Positions 53,292 through 62,088 of a stretch of 64,000 nt of DNA are shown here, in pieces (the stretch's first letter is position 1; each line of letters opens with the position of its first letter). Under the pieces are notes generated by a model that made no database searches, had not been told where the DNA came from, and was given only the letters and a program-made list of their open reading frames with translations. A program made the translations under genes and the position numbers. Origin of the DNA: Faucicola sp902506215 (GTDB lineage Bacteria > Pseudomonadota > Gammaproteobacteria > Pseudomonadales > Moraxellaceae); NCBI GenBank assembly GCA_016888885.1, contig CP069437.1:496001-560000 (forward strand), given 5' to 3'.

Positions 53292-53972
53292 TTATTTGCT
53301 TAGGCTAAATTGACGTTCTTGGTTGACACGGCTGATAAATTGTTGGGTAAATGCTTGATAATCCACATCCGCAAAATCTGCTAGACGCAACATGGTCATG
53401 CCGGCATAGCCACAAGGGTTGATCATTTGAAACGGGGTCAAATCATTTTGTACATTGATAGCGATGCCATGATAACTAAAGCCGTGTTTTATCTTAAATC
53501 CCAGTGAGGCAATTTTACCAAGTTCTAAATCGTCTTGGTTATATACATACACCCCTGGCGCATCTGCCCGCGCTTTGGCATAAAAATCTGGCGGCAAATA
53601 AGGCGTGATGACATCAATGATGATGGTTTCAGCTTTACTGACCAAATCGCGCACGCCCCACCCCAACGCATTTAAATCAAATAAAAAATATACCACCAAC
53701 TGCCCATGACCGTGCCAAGTGACTTGACCGCCACGATCGGTGTGGATGATGGGGGTATTATCTCTTTGCAAAATATGTTCAGGTTTGCCCGCTTGACCCA
53801 GCGTAAACACATTATCATGATCTACAATCCATAACTCATCAGCGCTAAGCTGCGCCTGCTCGCTGCTGGCAGATTTTTTTTGCTCGATACGCGATAACAC
53901 GCATGTCAGCATCGCCGCGTGGGTGGGTTCATATTGAGCGTTTTGCAAATATTTAATTTCTAATGGTAACAT
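53292..53972 (-). CDS. lipB: Octanoyltransferase LipB
   Basis: It transfers octanoyl groups from acyl carrier protein to lipoyl domains. In 226 residues it has RGGQVTWHGHGQLVVY, the catalytic Lys153 region (GKIASLGFKIKHGFSYHGIAINV) and Cys187 (NPCGYAGM). The usual HGPGQ is HGHGQ here, a Pro to His change in the substrate-binding loop. AAGGAAA precedes ATG 53972. lipA, often adjacent, is not in the window. Confidence 0.93.
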   Translation of the reverse strand: MLPLEIKYLQNAQYEPTHAAMLTCVLSRIEQKKSASSEQAQLSADELWIVDHDNVFTLGQAGKPEHILQRDNTPIIHTDRGGQVTWHGHGQLVVYFLFDLNALGWGVRDLVSKAETIIIDVITPYLPPDFYAKARADAPGVYVYNQDDLELGKIASLGFKIKHGFSYHGIAINVQNDLTPFQMINPCGYAGMTMLRLADFADVDYQAFTQQFISRVNQERQFSLSK

Positions 53973-54016
53973 CGCATTTCCTTACAGTGGCTTTTTGCGT
54001 TTGTGTGACAAACCGC

Positions 54017-55360
54017 TTATTTGTCGTTTGTAGCAGTAACATTGACTTTATCCAATTGTAAAAGAGATTTTTGCAGCACTGGCTGATAATCAGTCATATC
54101 ACGCTCTGCGACTGAGCCAAAATTTGTTAATTGACTGGTTAATTGACTGACTGGCATCAGCATCGCAAGGTTGGCGATACCGCTTTTTGCAAAACCGATG
54201 GCTAAACTGGCGTTATCGCCACCCAAATAAAAATCTTTGATGGTAAGTTGATCGTCAGTTGGCTTATCATTGTTTTCATTTTTATTGGGCGAACTAGTTG
54301 CAAAATCCAGCGTTAAATCCTGCTTTTCTTGAGTGACTAGGCTCAACTCGTCATAGCCTCTATCTGCAAGATAAATCGTATCTTTGCCACCGCCCGCATT
54401 GATGATGGTATCATGACCAAATCCTTTGGTGAAATAATATAAATCATTGCCCGTGCCACCCACTAGCACATCATCACCGGCATTGCCAATGAGCACATCA
54501 TCATCAGCACCGCCTAGCAGCCGATCTTGACCGCTATTACCCACTAGCACATCGTCCCCCTGACTACCCCATAATAAATCCCCTACGCCCTGCCGTCCAA
54601 GCACAGAACCGTCAGTATGGTGATTGATGAGGACGTCATTAGCTAAGGTGCCAAAATGCTGGTTAGCTTTATTGGCAAGGGATTTGGCTTCATAACTGTT
54701 CCAATCCAGTGGCTTGCCAAATGCTTGCTGATAATCTTGCGATATACGCGAAATGGCAAAACGGTTATTCAAAAACACCAAGGTATTGTATTCATCATAC
54801 GTATAAAGTGGCGCATGAAACTGTCCACTGGGCAACATGCTCTGGTTGAGCACTGCCAATTGGGTTATTTTGTCATTTTCACTGATAGCTTGGCGCATGA
54901 TTTCATCAACTTCATTAAACACATCTTTATCTTGCGGTTTTGCCGCGTTATCAAGCCACAAGGGTTTGACAAACCGTTGATAGCCTAATTCTTTTGCTAC
55001 CAAAAACTCATAATAAGTTGCCTCACCCTCTGCTTTGGCGCGTGCCATGCCATAGGCTTGTGGCGTATCAAATTGATACAAATTGTTTTTATCACGATTG
55101 ATTTGTTGGTATTGACCGGTTGCGTGCCCTAGCTCATGGGCGATGTTCAAAAAATTTTTGTAACTTTTAGCAATATGAATGGTATTGCCGTAGGCTTTTG
55201 CGCCGGCACCGACGGTGGTATCCTGCTCATCAATGAGTAAGTTACCTTGGAATCGATTAAGCAAATTGACTAAGGTAGGCGATTTTTCGATATCTTGGAC
55301 ATTAAACCCCGACTGAACCAAATAGACATTGTTGGGATTGTTCAGATCTAACGCAGGCAT
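54017..55360 (-). CDS. HELGH metallopeptidase-like protein with RTX repeats
   Basis: A 447-residue protein with two parts. The N-terminal half has a zinc-metallopeptidase-like HELGH (75-79) in FLNIAHELGHATGQ, with acidic residues at 111/113 (AKAEGEATYYEF) that could be a third ligand. The C-terminal part (about 255-310) carries three to four RTX nonapeptides (GSQGDDVLVGNSG, GGADDDVLIGNAGDD, GGTGNDLYYF) that bind calcium. No Sec signal is present, consistent with type I secretion, though no ABC/MFP secretion genes lie nearby. AAAGGAAGG precedes ATG 55360. The family is not recognised. Confidence 0.7.
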   Translation of the reverse strand: MPALDLNNPNNVYLVQSGFNVQDIEKSPTLVNLLNRFQGNLLIDEQDTTVGAGAKAYGNTIHIAKSYKNFLNIAHELGHATGQYQQINRDKNNLYQFDTPQAYGMARAKAEGEATYYEFLVAKELGYQRFVKPLWLDNAAKPQDKDVFNEVDEIMRQAISENDKITQLAVLNQSMLPSGQFHAPLYTYDEYNTLVFLNNRFAISRISQDYQQAFGKPLDWNSYEAKSLANKANQHFGTLANDVLINHHTDGSVLGRQGVGDLLWGSQGDDVLVGNSGQDRLLGGADDDVLIGNAGDDVLVGGTGNDLYYFTKGFGHDTIINAGGGKDTIYLADRGYDELSLVTQEKQDLTLDFATSSPNKNENNDKPTDDQLTIKDFYLGGDNASLAIGFAKSGIANLAMLMPVSQLTSQLTNFGSVAERDMTDYQPVLQKSLLQLDKVNVTATNDK

Positions 55361-55714
55361 GACCTTCCTTTAAGTAAGTGGCTTTTTAAGTAGTTTTTTA
55401 AGTGGCTTTCTTTACCTGTTTTTTTACTGCTTTTTTTAAGCGGATCTTCTATCAAGTAACACTTAATGACAGCAAAAAGCATGACAGCAAAAAGTGAATT
55501 TTACAGCGGCATTGACTCATGCACAGTTATTGCACAGACCTTATCGTCGGATAAAGGTATAGTAAGCAATATAAATTTTAAAAAACGTCAGCAAGCTTAA
55601 TCAAATTTTCAGGCGGCTGTTAACGCGCTATTATAGCGCAATTAATAACTTAAAATGCCTTAAACAGGGGCATTTAACCGCCAGATTAGTAATGCCTATA
55701 AAAATGGAAAAATT
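55361..55714. other. Intergenic region upstream of selO
   Basis: About 350 AT-rich bases between divergent genes. The left end has irregular repeats of TTTAAGT-GGCTTT (55369-55410). A GCGCTATTATAGCGC palindrome lies at about 55627-55641. No confident promoter pair was found. Confidence 0.5.
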
Positions 55715-57229
55715 ATGAAAATTGAAAACTCGTATGCCACGCTCGATCCAAGACTGTATCATAAACAACCCCCCAAACCACTCACCAACCCGCAAGCAGG
55801 ACATTTTAATCCGCAAGTCGCCCACCAAATTGGTTGGGCAGACGATGAGTTTTTAAGGCAGCATTGGGTTGAAATCTTGGGCGGTGACATCGTTCCCGAC
55901 GGCTTTGAACCGTTAGCCATGGCATATGCTGGACACCAATTTGGGCAATGGGCAGGGCAATTAGGCGATGGTCGTGGTCTATTACTCGCTCAGGTAATCG
56001 ATAAAGACGGACAATTGACCGATTTGCATCTGAAAGGCGCAGGATTAACCCCCTACTCGCGCATGGGGGATGGTCGTGCGGTGATTCGAAGCGTAGTACG
56101 AGAGTATTTGGCAGGTCATGCGCTTAATTGCTTGGGCATTCGGTCTAGCAACGCACTGGGCTTTGTGGTTTCAGATACCCCTGTCAACCGTGAGACACGC
56201 GAACGCGGCGCGGCGCTACTACGTACCGCAGATTGTCATATTCGCTTTGGGCATTTTGAATGGGTGGCAAATTATGCGCCTGATTTATTGTTGTATTTTA
56301 CCCGCTATGTCATCAAAACCTATTTTAATCCATGTTTTGACAGTGACACGCCCATTCAAGATTTTTTGAGACAGGTGGTTGATAAAACTGCCAAAACCCT
56401 CGCGGATTGGCAGCTGATTGGCTTTGCCCATGGGGTCATGAATACCGACAATTTATCTATCACAGGTGCGACCATCGATTTTGGTCCTTATGGCTTTATG
56501 GAGCGCTTTAATCCGATTTGGATCAACAACCATTCTGATTACAACGGGCGTTATGTTTATCAAAACCAGCCTTCCATTGGACTTTGGAATTTGTCACGTC
56601 TGATTACCTTATTTTTACGCCTTAATGGCGAAAAACTGACCGCCAATCATCCGCCAGAAACTTTGTCGCGTAAGCAGTTAACCGACATTTTAGACAGTTT
56701 TGGTGAGATTTTTTATCAGTATTATCAGCAAGGTCTTTGCCAAAAATTTGGCTTAGCCATCAGTGAAGAAAACTGTGACTTTGCTTTGCAGTATTTAGAG
56801 ATCATGCAGCAAAATAAACTCGACTTTACCAACAGCTTGCGAGCGCTAGTAGCAATCGTTGCTGACGCCAAACCCAATGATAAATTAAACCTACTACATG
56901 AATTTAATTTACTTAATCAGTTGAAAGTTTCAATTAGCAGCGGTAACGGTCAACCCAATGCCACCTTAGCGGATTGGATTGCCACCTACCATACCAAATT
57001 ACAGCAGGATTCTTTGCAATTGGTAATGAGTCACAATCCAGTGTATGTCCTAAGAAACAGCATGGCACAGCAAGCCATTGAATTGGCTGAACAAAATGAC
57101 ATGAGCGAGGTGGATAGACTTTATCAGCTATTGGCTAATCCTTACCAAGTTAGTGCATTAGCCAAGCCGAGTGACAGCGAGCCACCGTCGGCAGATGCGC
57201 CTGAAATATGCGTTAGCTGCTCATCTTGA
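55715..57229 (+). CDS. selO: SelO/YdiU protein AMPylase
   Basis: A pseudokinase-fold enzyme of 504 residues that transfers AMP to protein Ser/Thr/Tyr in redox stress in characterised relatives. The family blocks are all visible: AMAYAGHQFGQWAGQLGDGR, LHLKGAGLTPYSRMGDGRAV, NTDNLSITGATIDFGPYGFM, and the C-terminal CVSCSS. Bacterial members usually end with a CSS or CSCSS motif, as here, not selenocysteine. GGAAAAATT precedes ATG 55715. It is a single gene with no functional link to its neighbours. Confidence 0.94.
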   Translation: MKIENSYATLDPRLYHKQPPKPLTNPQAGHFNPQVAHQIGWADDEFLRQHWVEILGGDIVPDGFEPLAMAYAGHQFGQWAGQLGDGRGLLLAQVIDKDGQLTDLHLKGAGLTPYSRMGDGRAVIRSVVREYLAGHALNCLGIRSSNALGFVVSDTPVNRETRERGAALLRTADCHIRFGHFEWVANYAPDLLLYFTRYVIKTYFNPCFDSDTPIQDFLRQVVDKTAKTLADWQLIGFAHGVMNTDNLSITGATIDFGPYGFMERFNPIWINNHSDYNGRYVYQNQPSIGLWNLSRLITLFLRLNGEKLTANHPPETLSRKQLTDILDSFGEIFYQYYQQGLCQKFGLAISEENCDFALQYLEIMQQNKLDFTNSLRALVAIVADAKPNDKLNLLHEFNLLNQLKVSISSGNGQPNATLADWIATYHTKLQQDSLQLVMSHNPVYVLRNSMAQQAIELAEQNDMSEVDRLYQLLANPYQVSALAKPSDSEPPSADAPEICVSCSS

Positions 57230-57370
57230 GGTGATAGACAAGGTCGGTAGCGCGATTTTTTAGCTCACTAGTTTTATTTTTTGCCGGTACTCAACTAGTC
57301 ATCAATCTGTCAATAGTGCTAGAATAGCGAACACTACGATTCGAAAACGACTGTCGCAACGAAGGATATT

Positions 57371-59677
57371 ATGGATAAATTATCGCCGACCAACAATGGC
57401 TTATCAGACAAAGAATTATTTGAACAAGCCGCCTTGCATTATCATGCCAATCCACGCCCAGGTAAAATTTCTGTTACCCCCATCAAGGCACTTGCCAACC
57501 AACGGGACTTGGCACTTGCCTATTCGCCTGGCGTTGCCATACCTTGTCTAGAAATTGAAAAAGACCCCAAAAAAGCCGCGCTTTATACCGCTCGTAGCAA
57601 CTTAGTCGGGGTGGTGACAAACGGTACCGCTGTTTTAGGACTCGGCAATATCGGTCCTTTGGCGTCAAAACCTGTGATGGAAGGTAAAGGTGTCCTTTTC
57701 AAAAAATTTGCCGGCATTGATGTGTTTGACATTGAAGTGGCACAAAACGATCCGGATAAATTCATCGAAGCAATCGCGTCTTTAGAGCCTACCTTCGGCG
57801 GTATCAATCTTGAAGATATTAAAGCCCCTGAGTGTTTTTATATCGAAAAAGAATTGCGTAAACGCATGAACATCCCTGTGTTCCATGATGACCAACATGG
57901 TACCGCGATTATTGCGTCTGCCGCGTTATTAAACGCGCTAGAAATTACCGGCAAAAAAATCGAAGATATCAAAATTGTGGTATCTGGTGCAGGTGCCGCA
58001 GCGATTTCTTGTTTGGATTTGATTTGTGCGTTGGGCGCAAAAAAAGAACACATCTTTGTCGCTGATTCAAAAGGCATCATCACCAGCAACCGAGCAAACC
58101 TCGATGAGTCAAAACAGCGTTATGCCCGCGATACTGAAGCCAAAACCCTATCGAATGTGATTGATGGCGCGGACATGTTCCTAGGTCTATCTGCCGCTGG
58201 CATGCTGACCCAAGATATGGTAAAACGCATGGCGCAAGATCCCATTATCTTTGCCCTAGCCAATCCAAACCCAGAAATCCTACCTGAAGATGCCAAAGCG
58301 GTGCGTCCCGATGCGATTATCGCCACAGGTCGCTCTGACTATCCAAACCAAGTAAACAACGCACTGTGTTTCCCTTATATCTTCCGTGGCGCGCTTGACG
58401 TCGGTGCCACGACCGTCAACGAAGAGATGAAAATCGCTTGCGTCAAAGCCATTGCTGCCATGGCACATGTGGAAGCCACCCCACAAAAAGGTCAAAAAAC
58501 GGTGGATGAAACCAAACGTTTTGGTCGTGAATACCTAATCCCGGGACCGCTAGAGCCAAATTTGATTTTGGAGATTGCGCCAGCGGTTGCCAAAGCTGCG
58601 ATGGATTCTGGCGTTGCCACGTTACCGATTGAAAACATGCGTGCTTATCGCGATAAACTCTCAGAGTTTGTTTATAACTCGGCGTTCTTGATGAAACCTA
58701 TTTTCACCCGTGCCAAACAAGAACCAAAACGTATCGTTTATTGTGAAGGTGAGGATGAAAACGTATTACGGGCAGTGCAAGTGGTGGTGGATGAAGGCCT
58801 AGCAAAACCTATCTTGATCGGTCGCCCAACCATTATTGCCAACCAAATCCAGCGGTTGGGCTTACGTATGGTGGCAGGTGAAAATTATGAACTAGTCAAC
58901 ATCGAAAGCGACCCACGTTACAAAGACTACTGGCAGTTTTATTATGAGATGAACAAACGCAATGGTGTGACGGTTGAGTTGGCACGTCGTGATGTTCGCC
59001 GTAAAACTTCTTTGATTGGCGCTCTAATGGTTGAACGTGGCGATGCCGACGGTATGATTTGTGGTACATTTGGTTCATATCACTTGCACTTAAACTACGT
59101 GCAAAACGTGATCAAAAAACACGCAGATGCTAAAGATTTTTATGCGTTAAATGCCTTATTGATTCAAGGTCGTAACTTGTTCATCGCTGACACTTACGTG
59201 CATGAAGAACCAAGCGCTGAACAACTAGCGGAAATGACGGTATTAGCAGCGCAAGAAGTCCGCCGCTTTGGTCTTGAACCGCGTGTGGCATTGCTATCAC
59301 ATTCAAACTTTGGTTCATCTGACTTTGAAAGCGCCAAAAAAATGCGTCAAGTTTATGATTTATTGACCGATATGAATGTTGATTTTGAGTTTGACGGCGA
59401 AATGCATGGTGATACCGCGCTTGATGACCGTATCCGCCATGCCTCATTCCCATTTAGCAAGTTGACAGGTTCAGCCAACCTACTCATCATGCCAGACTTA
59501 GATGCGGCTAACATCGCATTTAACTTGCTAAAAACCGCGACCAATAGTGTCACCGTCGGTCCATTGTTATTGGGAGCGCAACGACCTGTGCATATCTTGA
59601 CATCTTCTGCGACAGCACGTCGTATCGTCAACATGACTGCCGTAGCAGTAACGCAAGCGCAAGAGTTGGCAAAATAA
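57371..59677 (+). CDS. maeB: NADP-dependent malic enzyme MaeB with phosphotransacetylase-like domain
   Basis: It decarboxylates malate to pyruvate with NADPH formation. In 768 residues the malic enzyme part (about 1-430) has LALAYSPGVAIPCLEI, VFHDDQHGTAIIASAAL, VVSGAGAAAISCLDL and FALANPNPEILPEDA. The C-terminal 320 residues resemble phosphotransacetylase (KRIVYCEGEDENVLRAVQVV), a regulatory acetyl-CoA-binding domain in such hybrids. GAAGGATATT precedes ATG 57371, and a terminator follows. Confidence 0.96.
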   Translation: MDKLSPTNNGLSDKELFEQAALHYHANPRPGKISVTPIKALANQRDLALAYSPGVAIPCLEIEKDPKKAALYTARSNLVGVVTNGTAVLGLGNIGPLASKPVMEGKGVLFKKFAGIDVFDIEVAQNDPDKFIEAIASLEPTFGGINLEDIKAPECFYIEKELRKRMNIPVFHDDQHGTAIIASAALLNALEITGKKIEDIKIVVSGAGAAAISCLDLICALGAKKEHIFVADSKGIITSNRANLDESKQRYARDTEAKTLSNVIDGADMFLGLSAAGMLTQDMVKRMAQDPIIFALANPNPEILPEDAKAVRPDAIIATGRSDYPNQVNNALCFPYIFRGALDVGATTVNEEMKIACVKAIAAMAHVEATPQKGQKTVDETKRFGREYLIPGPLEPNLILEIAPAVAKAAMDSGVATLPIENMRAYRDKLSEFVYNSAFLMKPIFTRAKQEPKRIVYCEGEDENVLRAVQVVVDEGLAKPILIGRPTIIANQIQRLGLRMVAGENYELVNIESDPRYKDYWQFYYEMNKRNGVTVELARRDVRRKTSLIGALMVERGDADGMICGTFGSYHLHLNYVQNVIKKHADAKDFYALNALLIQGRNLFIADTYVHEEPSAEQLAEMTVLAAQEVRRFGLEPRVALLSHSNFGSSDFESAKKMRQVYDLLTDMNVDFEFDGEMHGDTALDDRIRHASFPFSKLTGSANLLIMPDLDAANIAFNLLKTATNSVTVGPLLLGAQRPVHILTSSATARRIVNMTAVAVTQAQELAK

Positions 59678-59694
59678 TTTTGTGTTGATTGATA

Positions 59695-59727
59695 AAACCA
59701 GTTTAGTGCTCTAAACTGGTTTTTTTA
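59695..59727 (+). terminator. maeB terminator
   Basis: AAACCAGTTTAG (59695-59706) pairs with CTAAACTGGTTT (59711-59722) around TGCT, followed by a T-run. Confidence 0.92.
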
Positions 59728-59760
59728 TGGGTTTAATTTAGTTAAAACATCGGGGTGGTC

Positions 59761-60942
59761 ATGCAAGTTTATTTGGTCGGTGGTGCGGTACGCGATTATG
59801 TATTAGCGCGCGAGGTCACTGAACACGATTATGTGGTGGTCGGCGCAACGCCTGAGCAGATGCTGGAGCTGGGATTTTCGCAGGTAGGGGCTGATTTTCC
59901 GGTTTTTTTACATCCAAAGACCCATGACGAATATGCACTGGCTCGCACGGAACGCAAAAGCGGTAACGGCTATCTAGGTTTTAACGTACACGCTGACGCC
60001 GCTGTCACCTTAGAAGAAGATTTAGCCAGGCGCGATCTCACCATCAATGCCATGGCTATAGAAGTCAACGGCTTGTTTGACTGCAGTTTTAAACAGGGCA
60101 AATTTGATACCCGCGATATCATCGACCCGTATGGTGGCTTAGCAGACATTGAGCAAAAAAAATTACGTCATGTGTCCGCCGCTTTTACAGAAGATCCGGT
60201 ACGCGTATTGCGCCTTGCCCGTTTTGCCAGTCGTTATGCGCCGCTCGGATTTACGGTCGATGAGTCCACCGCTAAACTTACCAGCCAAATGAAAGCCGCA
60301 GGTGAGCTGAGTCATCTTGTCGCTGAGCGAGTATGGTCAGAGACGTCAAAAGCGTTAACGCAGGCTTGGTCGGATATTTATTTTGACACGCTTTATCAGC
60401 TCAATGTCCTCGATGTTATTATGCCAAAACTGCATCAAGCATCCAATGATAATCCTAGCCAATGGCAATTAATGTTATCTGCGCTGCGAATGGCGGGAGA
60501 GCAACAAGCGGACAACGTCATGAAATTCGCCATTATAGCCACCTGCTTTAAGTCTCACCAGCCATACAATAACCGAACCCGCGAGTATTTAGAATTTTGC
60601 CAAGGTTTAAAGGTACCAAAAAATGCTGAGCGATTGGGATTATTCATTGTTGAGCATTTTGATGAATTAAAAAATTTTAATCACTTAACTGCAGACCGAT
60701 TGTTTGAACTGTTAAGATTAAGTAATAGCCTTAAAGACACCTCTCTTTTAGAGCAAGCCTTACAAGTCGTTCATCTATATCAACAGGTCAAACAAACCGC
60801 GCTGTTAGCCACTATCAAAACGCAGTTAACGCAAATTTCTGCCAAAGATGTGGCAAGCGAGCTGACCGGCAAACAGATTGGTGAAGCCATTGACAAGTTG
60901 AGGTTGCAAAAACTTGAGGAAATTTTAAATCAGCCACGATAA
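59761..60942 (+). CDS. cca: CCA-adding tRNA nucleotidyltransferase without visible HD domain
   Basis: It adds or repairs the CCA end of tRNA. In 393 residues it has YLVGGAVRDYVL, DFPVFLHPKTHDEYALARTE, EEDLARRDLTINAMA and RVLRLARFASRY, all class II Cca motifs. The metal-binding pair after GGAVRD reads EHD rather than the DRD of E. coli. The phosphohydrolase HD motifs found in the C-terminal half of E. coli Cca are not evident. ATG 59761 is preferred over GTG 59755. It is followed 13 bases later by aroQ. Confidence 0.92.
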   Translation: MQVYLVGGAVRDYVLAREVTEHDYVVVGATPEQMLELGFSQVGADFPVFLHPKTHDEYALARTERKSGNGYLGFNVHADAAVTLEEDLARRDLTINAMAIEVNGLFDCSFKQGKFDTRDIIDPYGGLADIEQKKLRHVSAAFTEDPVRVLRLARFASRYAPLGFTVDESTAKLTSQMKAAGELSHLVAERVWSETSKALTQAWSDIYFDTLYQLNVLDVIMPKLHQASNDNPSQWQLMLSALRMAGEQQADNVMKFAIIATCFKSHQPYNNRTREYLEFCQGLKVPKNAERLGLFIVEHFDELKNFNHLTADRLFELLRLSNSLKDTSLLEQALQVVHLYQQVKQTALLATIKTQLTQISAKDVASELTGKQIGEAIDKLRLQKLEEILNQPR

Positions 60943-60955
60943 AGGAAGCATCATC

Positions 60956-61444
60956 ATGACAACGACAGCAATAGCAACAAAGACCCAACTAACCCATGTG
61001 TTAGTATTAAATGGTCCCAATCTTAATTTGCTTGGCAAGCGAGAACCAGAAATCTACGGATTTCAAACCCTACAACATATTGAAGATGATATAAGACAAT
61101 TAGCCAGCCAGTATCAAGTCAAACTCACCTGTTTTCAAACAAATCAAGAATCTGCCCTGATTGATAAAATCCATCATCACGGTTTGTTGACCACAAATCC
61201 TGACGAGCAGATTGACGCGATTATCATCAATCCTGCTGCCTTTACTCACACATCGGTAGCAATTCGCGATGCGCTACTCGCCGTAAATAAACCTTTTATA
61301 GAAGTTCATCTTTCCAATATTCACACCCGTGAGCCATTTCGACAGCATTCTTATTTTAGTGATAAAGCCGAAGCCGTCATCTGTGGTATGGGCGCTTTTG
61401 GTTACACCGCAGCGTTTAATTATCTGGTTCAAAAATATCAGTAG
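60956..61444 (+). CDS. aroQ: Type II 3-dehydroquinate dehydratase AroQ
   Basis: A shikimate pathway enzyme converting 3-dehydroquinate to 3-dehydroshikimate. After about 12 extra N-terminal residues come VLVLNGPNLNLLGKREPEIYG with the catalytic Arg/Tyr, INPAAFTHTSVAIRDALL, and EVHLSNIHTREPFRQHSYFS. Length 162 is slightly above normal. AAAGGAAG precedes ATG 60956. It is the first gene of the widespread aroQ-accB-accC arrangement. Confidence 0.95.
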   Translation: MTTTAIATKTQLTHVLVLNGPNLNLLGKREPEIYGFQTLQHIEDDIRQLASQYQVKLTCFQTNQESALIDKIHHHGLLTTNPDEQIDAIIINPAAFTHTSVAIRDALLAVNKPFIEVHLSNIHTREPFRQHSYFSDKAEAVICGMGAFGYTAAFNYLVQKYQ

Positions 61445-61477
61445 CAACATAATTTAGCCTAAAATCAATAGCAACAT
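61437..61477. repeat. 27-bp-offset duplication at the aroQ stop codon
   Basis: ATCAGTAGCAACAT (61437-61450), holding the aroQ stop TAG, recurs as ATCAATAGCAACAT (61464-61477) with one mismatch. The offset keeps a TAG in the same frame. Confidence 0.65.
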
Positions 61478-61492
61478 GGCAGCAAATTTTAA

Positions 61493-61508
61493 GTGTACAA
61501 ACGTACAC
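61493..61508. promoter_or_regulatory. Palindromic operator candidate upstream of accB
   Basis: GTGTAC and GTACAC form a perfect inverted repeat with a 4-base spacer, about 105 bases before the accB ATG. The symmetry is typical of dimeric regulator sites; the regulator is unknown. Confidence 0.45.
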
Positions 61509-61551
61509 AAATATACCCTGCTATATCTATTTATTTTAGAAAAATCTTGTT

Positions 61552-61557
61552 ACAATA
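61552..61557 (+). promoter_or_regulatory. Candidate -10 element for accBC
   Basis: TACAAT lies about 55 bases upstream of the accB ATG. The -35 is weak, so support is modest. Confidence 0.3.
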
Positions 61558-61612
61558 CGGCAATCTATGAATTAGTTGTCTATGAAGCGTATAATTTTAA
61601 GGTAGTTAGGAT

Positions 61613-62032
61613 ATGGACATAAGTAAAATCAAACAACTTATTGACTTAATGGAAGAGCGAACATTAGCAGAATTAACCGTACAAGATGGCGATAAAAAGG
61701 TCTCTATCTCACGCCATTTACCGCAAGTGAATATTCAACCCGTCACAGCAACTACAGCCACCACGACAACCGCTAACGCTGCCCCTGTAAAATCTGGCAT
61801 GGTAGAAACATCACCGATGGTTGGGGTATATTATGTTGCACCGAGTCCTAATGACGCGCCATTTATCAAGGTGGGTCAACAGATACAAGCAGGCGATAGT
61901 TTAGGCATTATTGAAGCCATGAAAATCATGAACCCGCTTGAAGCAACCCAAAGCGGTATCATTGCAGAAATCTTGGTACAAAACGGCGATGTGGTGCAAT
62001 TTGGTCAACCGATTGTCCGTTACGAGTCTTAA
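61613..62032 (+). CDS. accB: Biotin carboxyl carrier protein AccB
   Basis: The carrier subunit of acetyl-CoA carboxylase. In 139 residues the N-terminal region (MDISKIKQLIDLMEE) contacts AccC. A Thr/Ala-rich linker (about 42-62) follows, then the biotinyl domain with Lys104 in EAMKIMNPLEA as the biotin site. TAAGG and AGGAT precede the ATG. It lies 168 bases after aroQ and 56 bases before accC. Confidence 0.97.
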   Translation: MDISKIKQLIDLMEERTLAELTVQDGDKKVSISRHLPQVNIQPVTATTATTTTANAAPVKSGMVETSPMVGVYYVAPSPNDAPFIKVGQQIQAGDSLGIIEAMKIMNPLEATQSGIIAEILVQNGDVVQFGQPIVRYES

Positions 62033-62088
62033 TTTTTAACTTTTTTGTATATTTGAAGTTTGATTATCGATAAAAATTAGGGATAGCA

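Noticed and set aside
55627..55641. GCGCTATTATAGCGC palindrome upstream of selO as a regulator site
   Set aside because: A single short palindrome without a promoter context; chance cannot be excluded.
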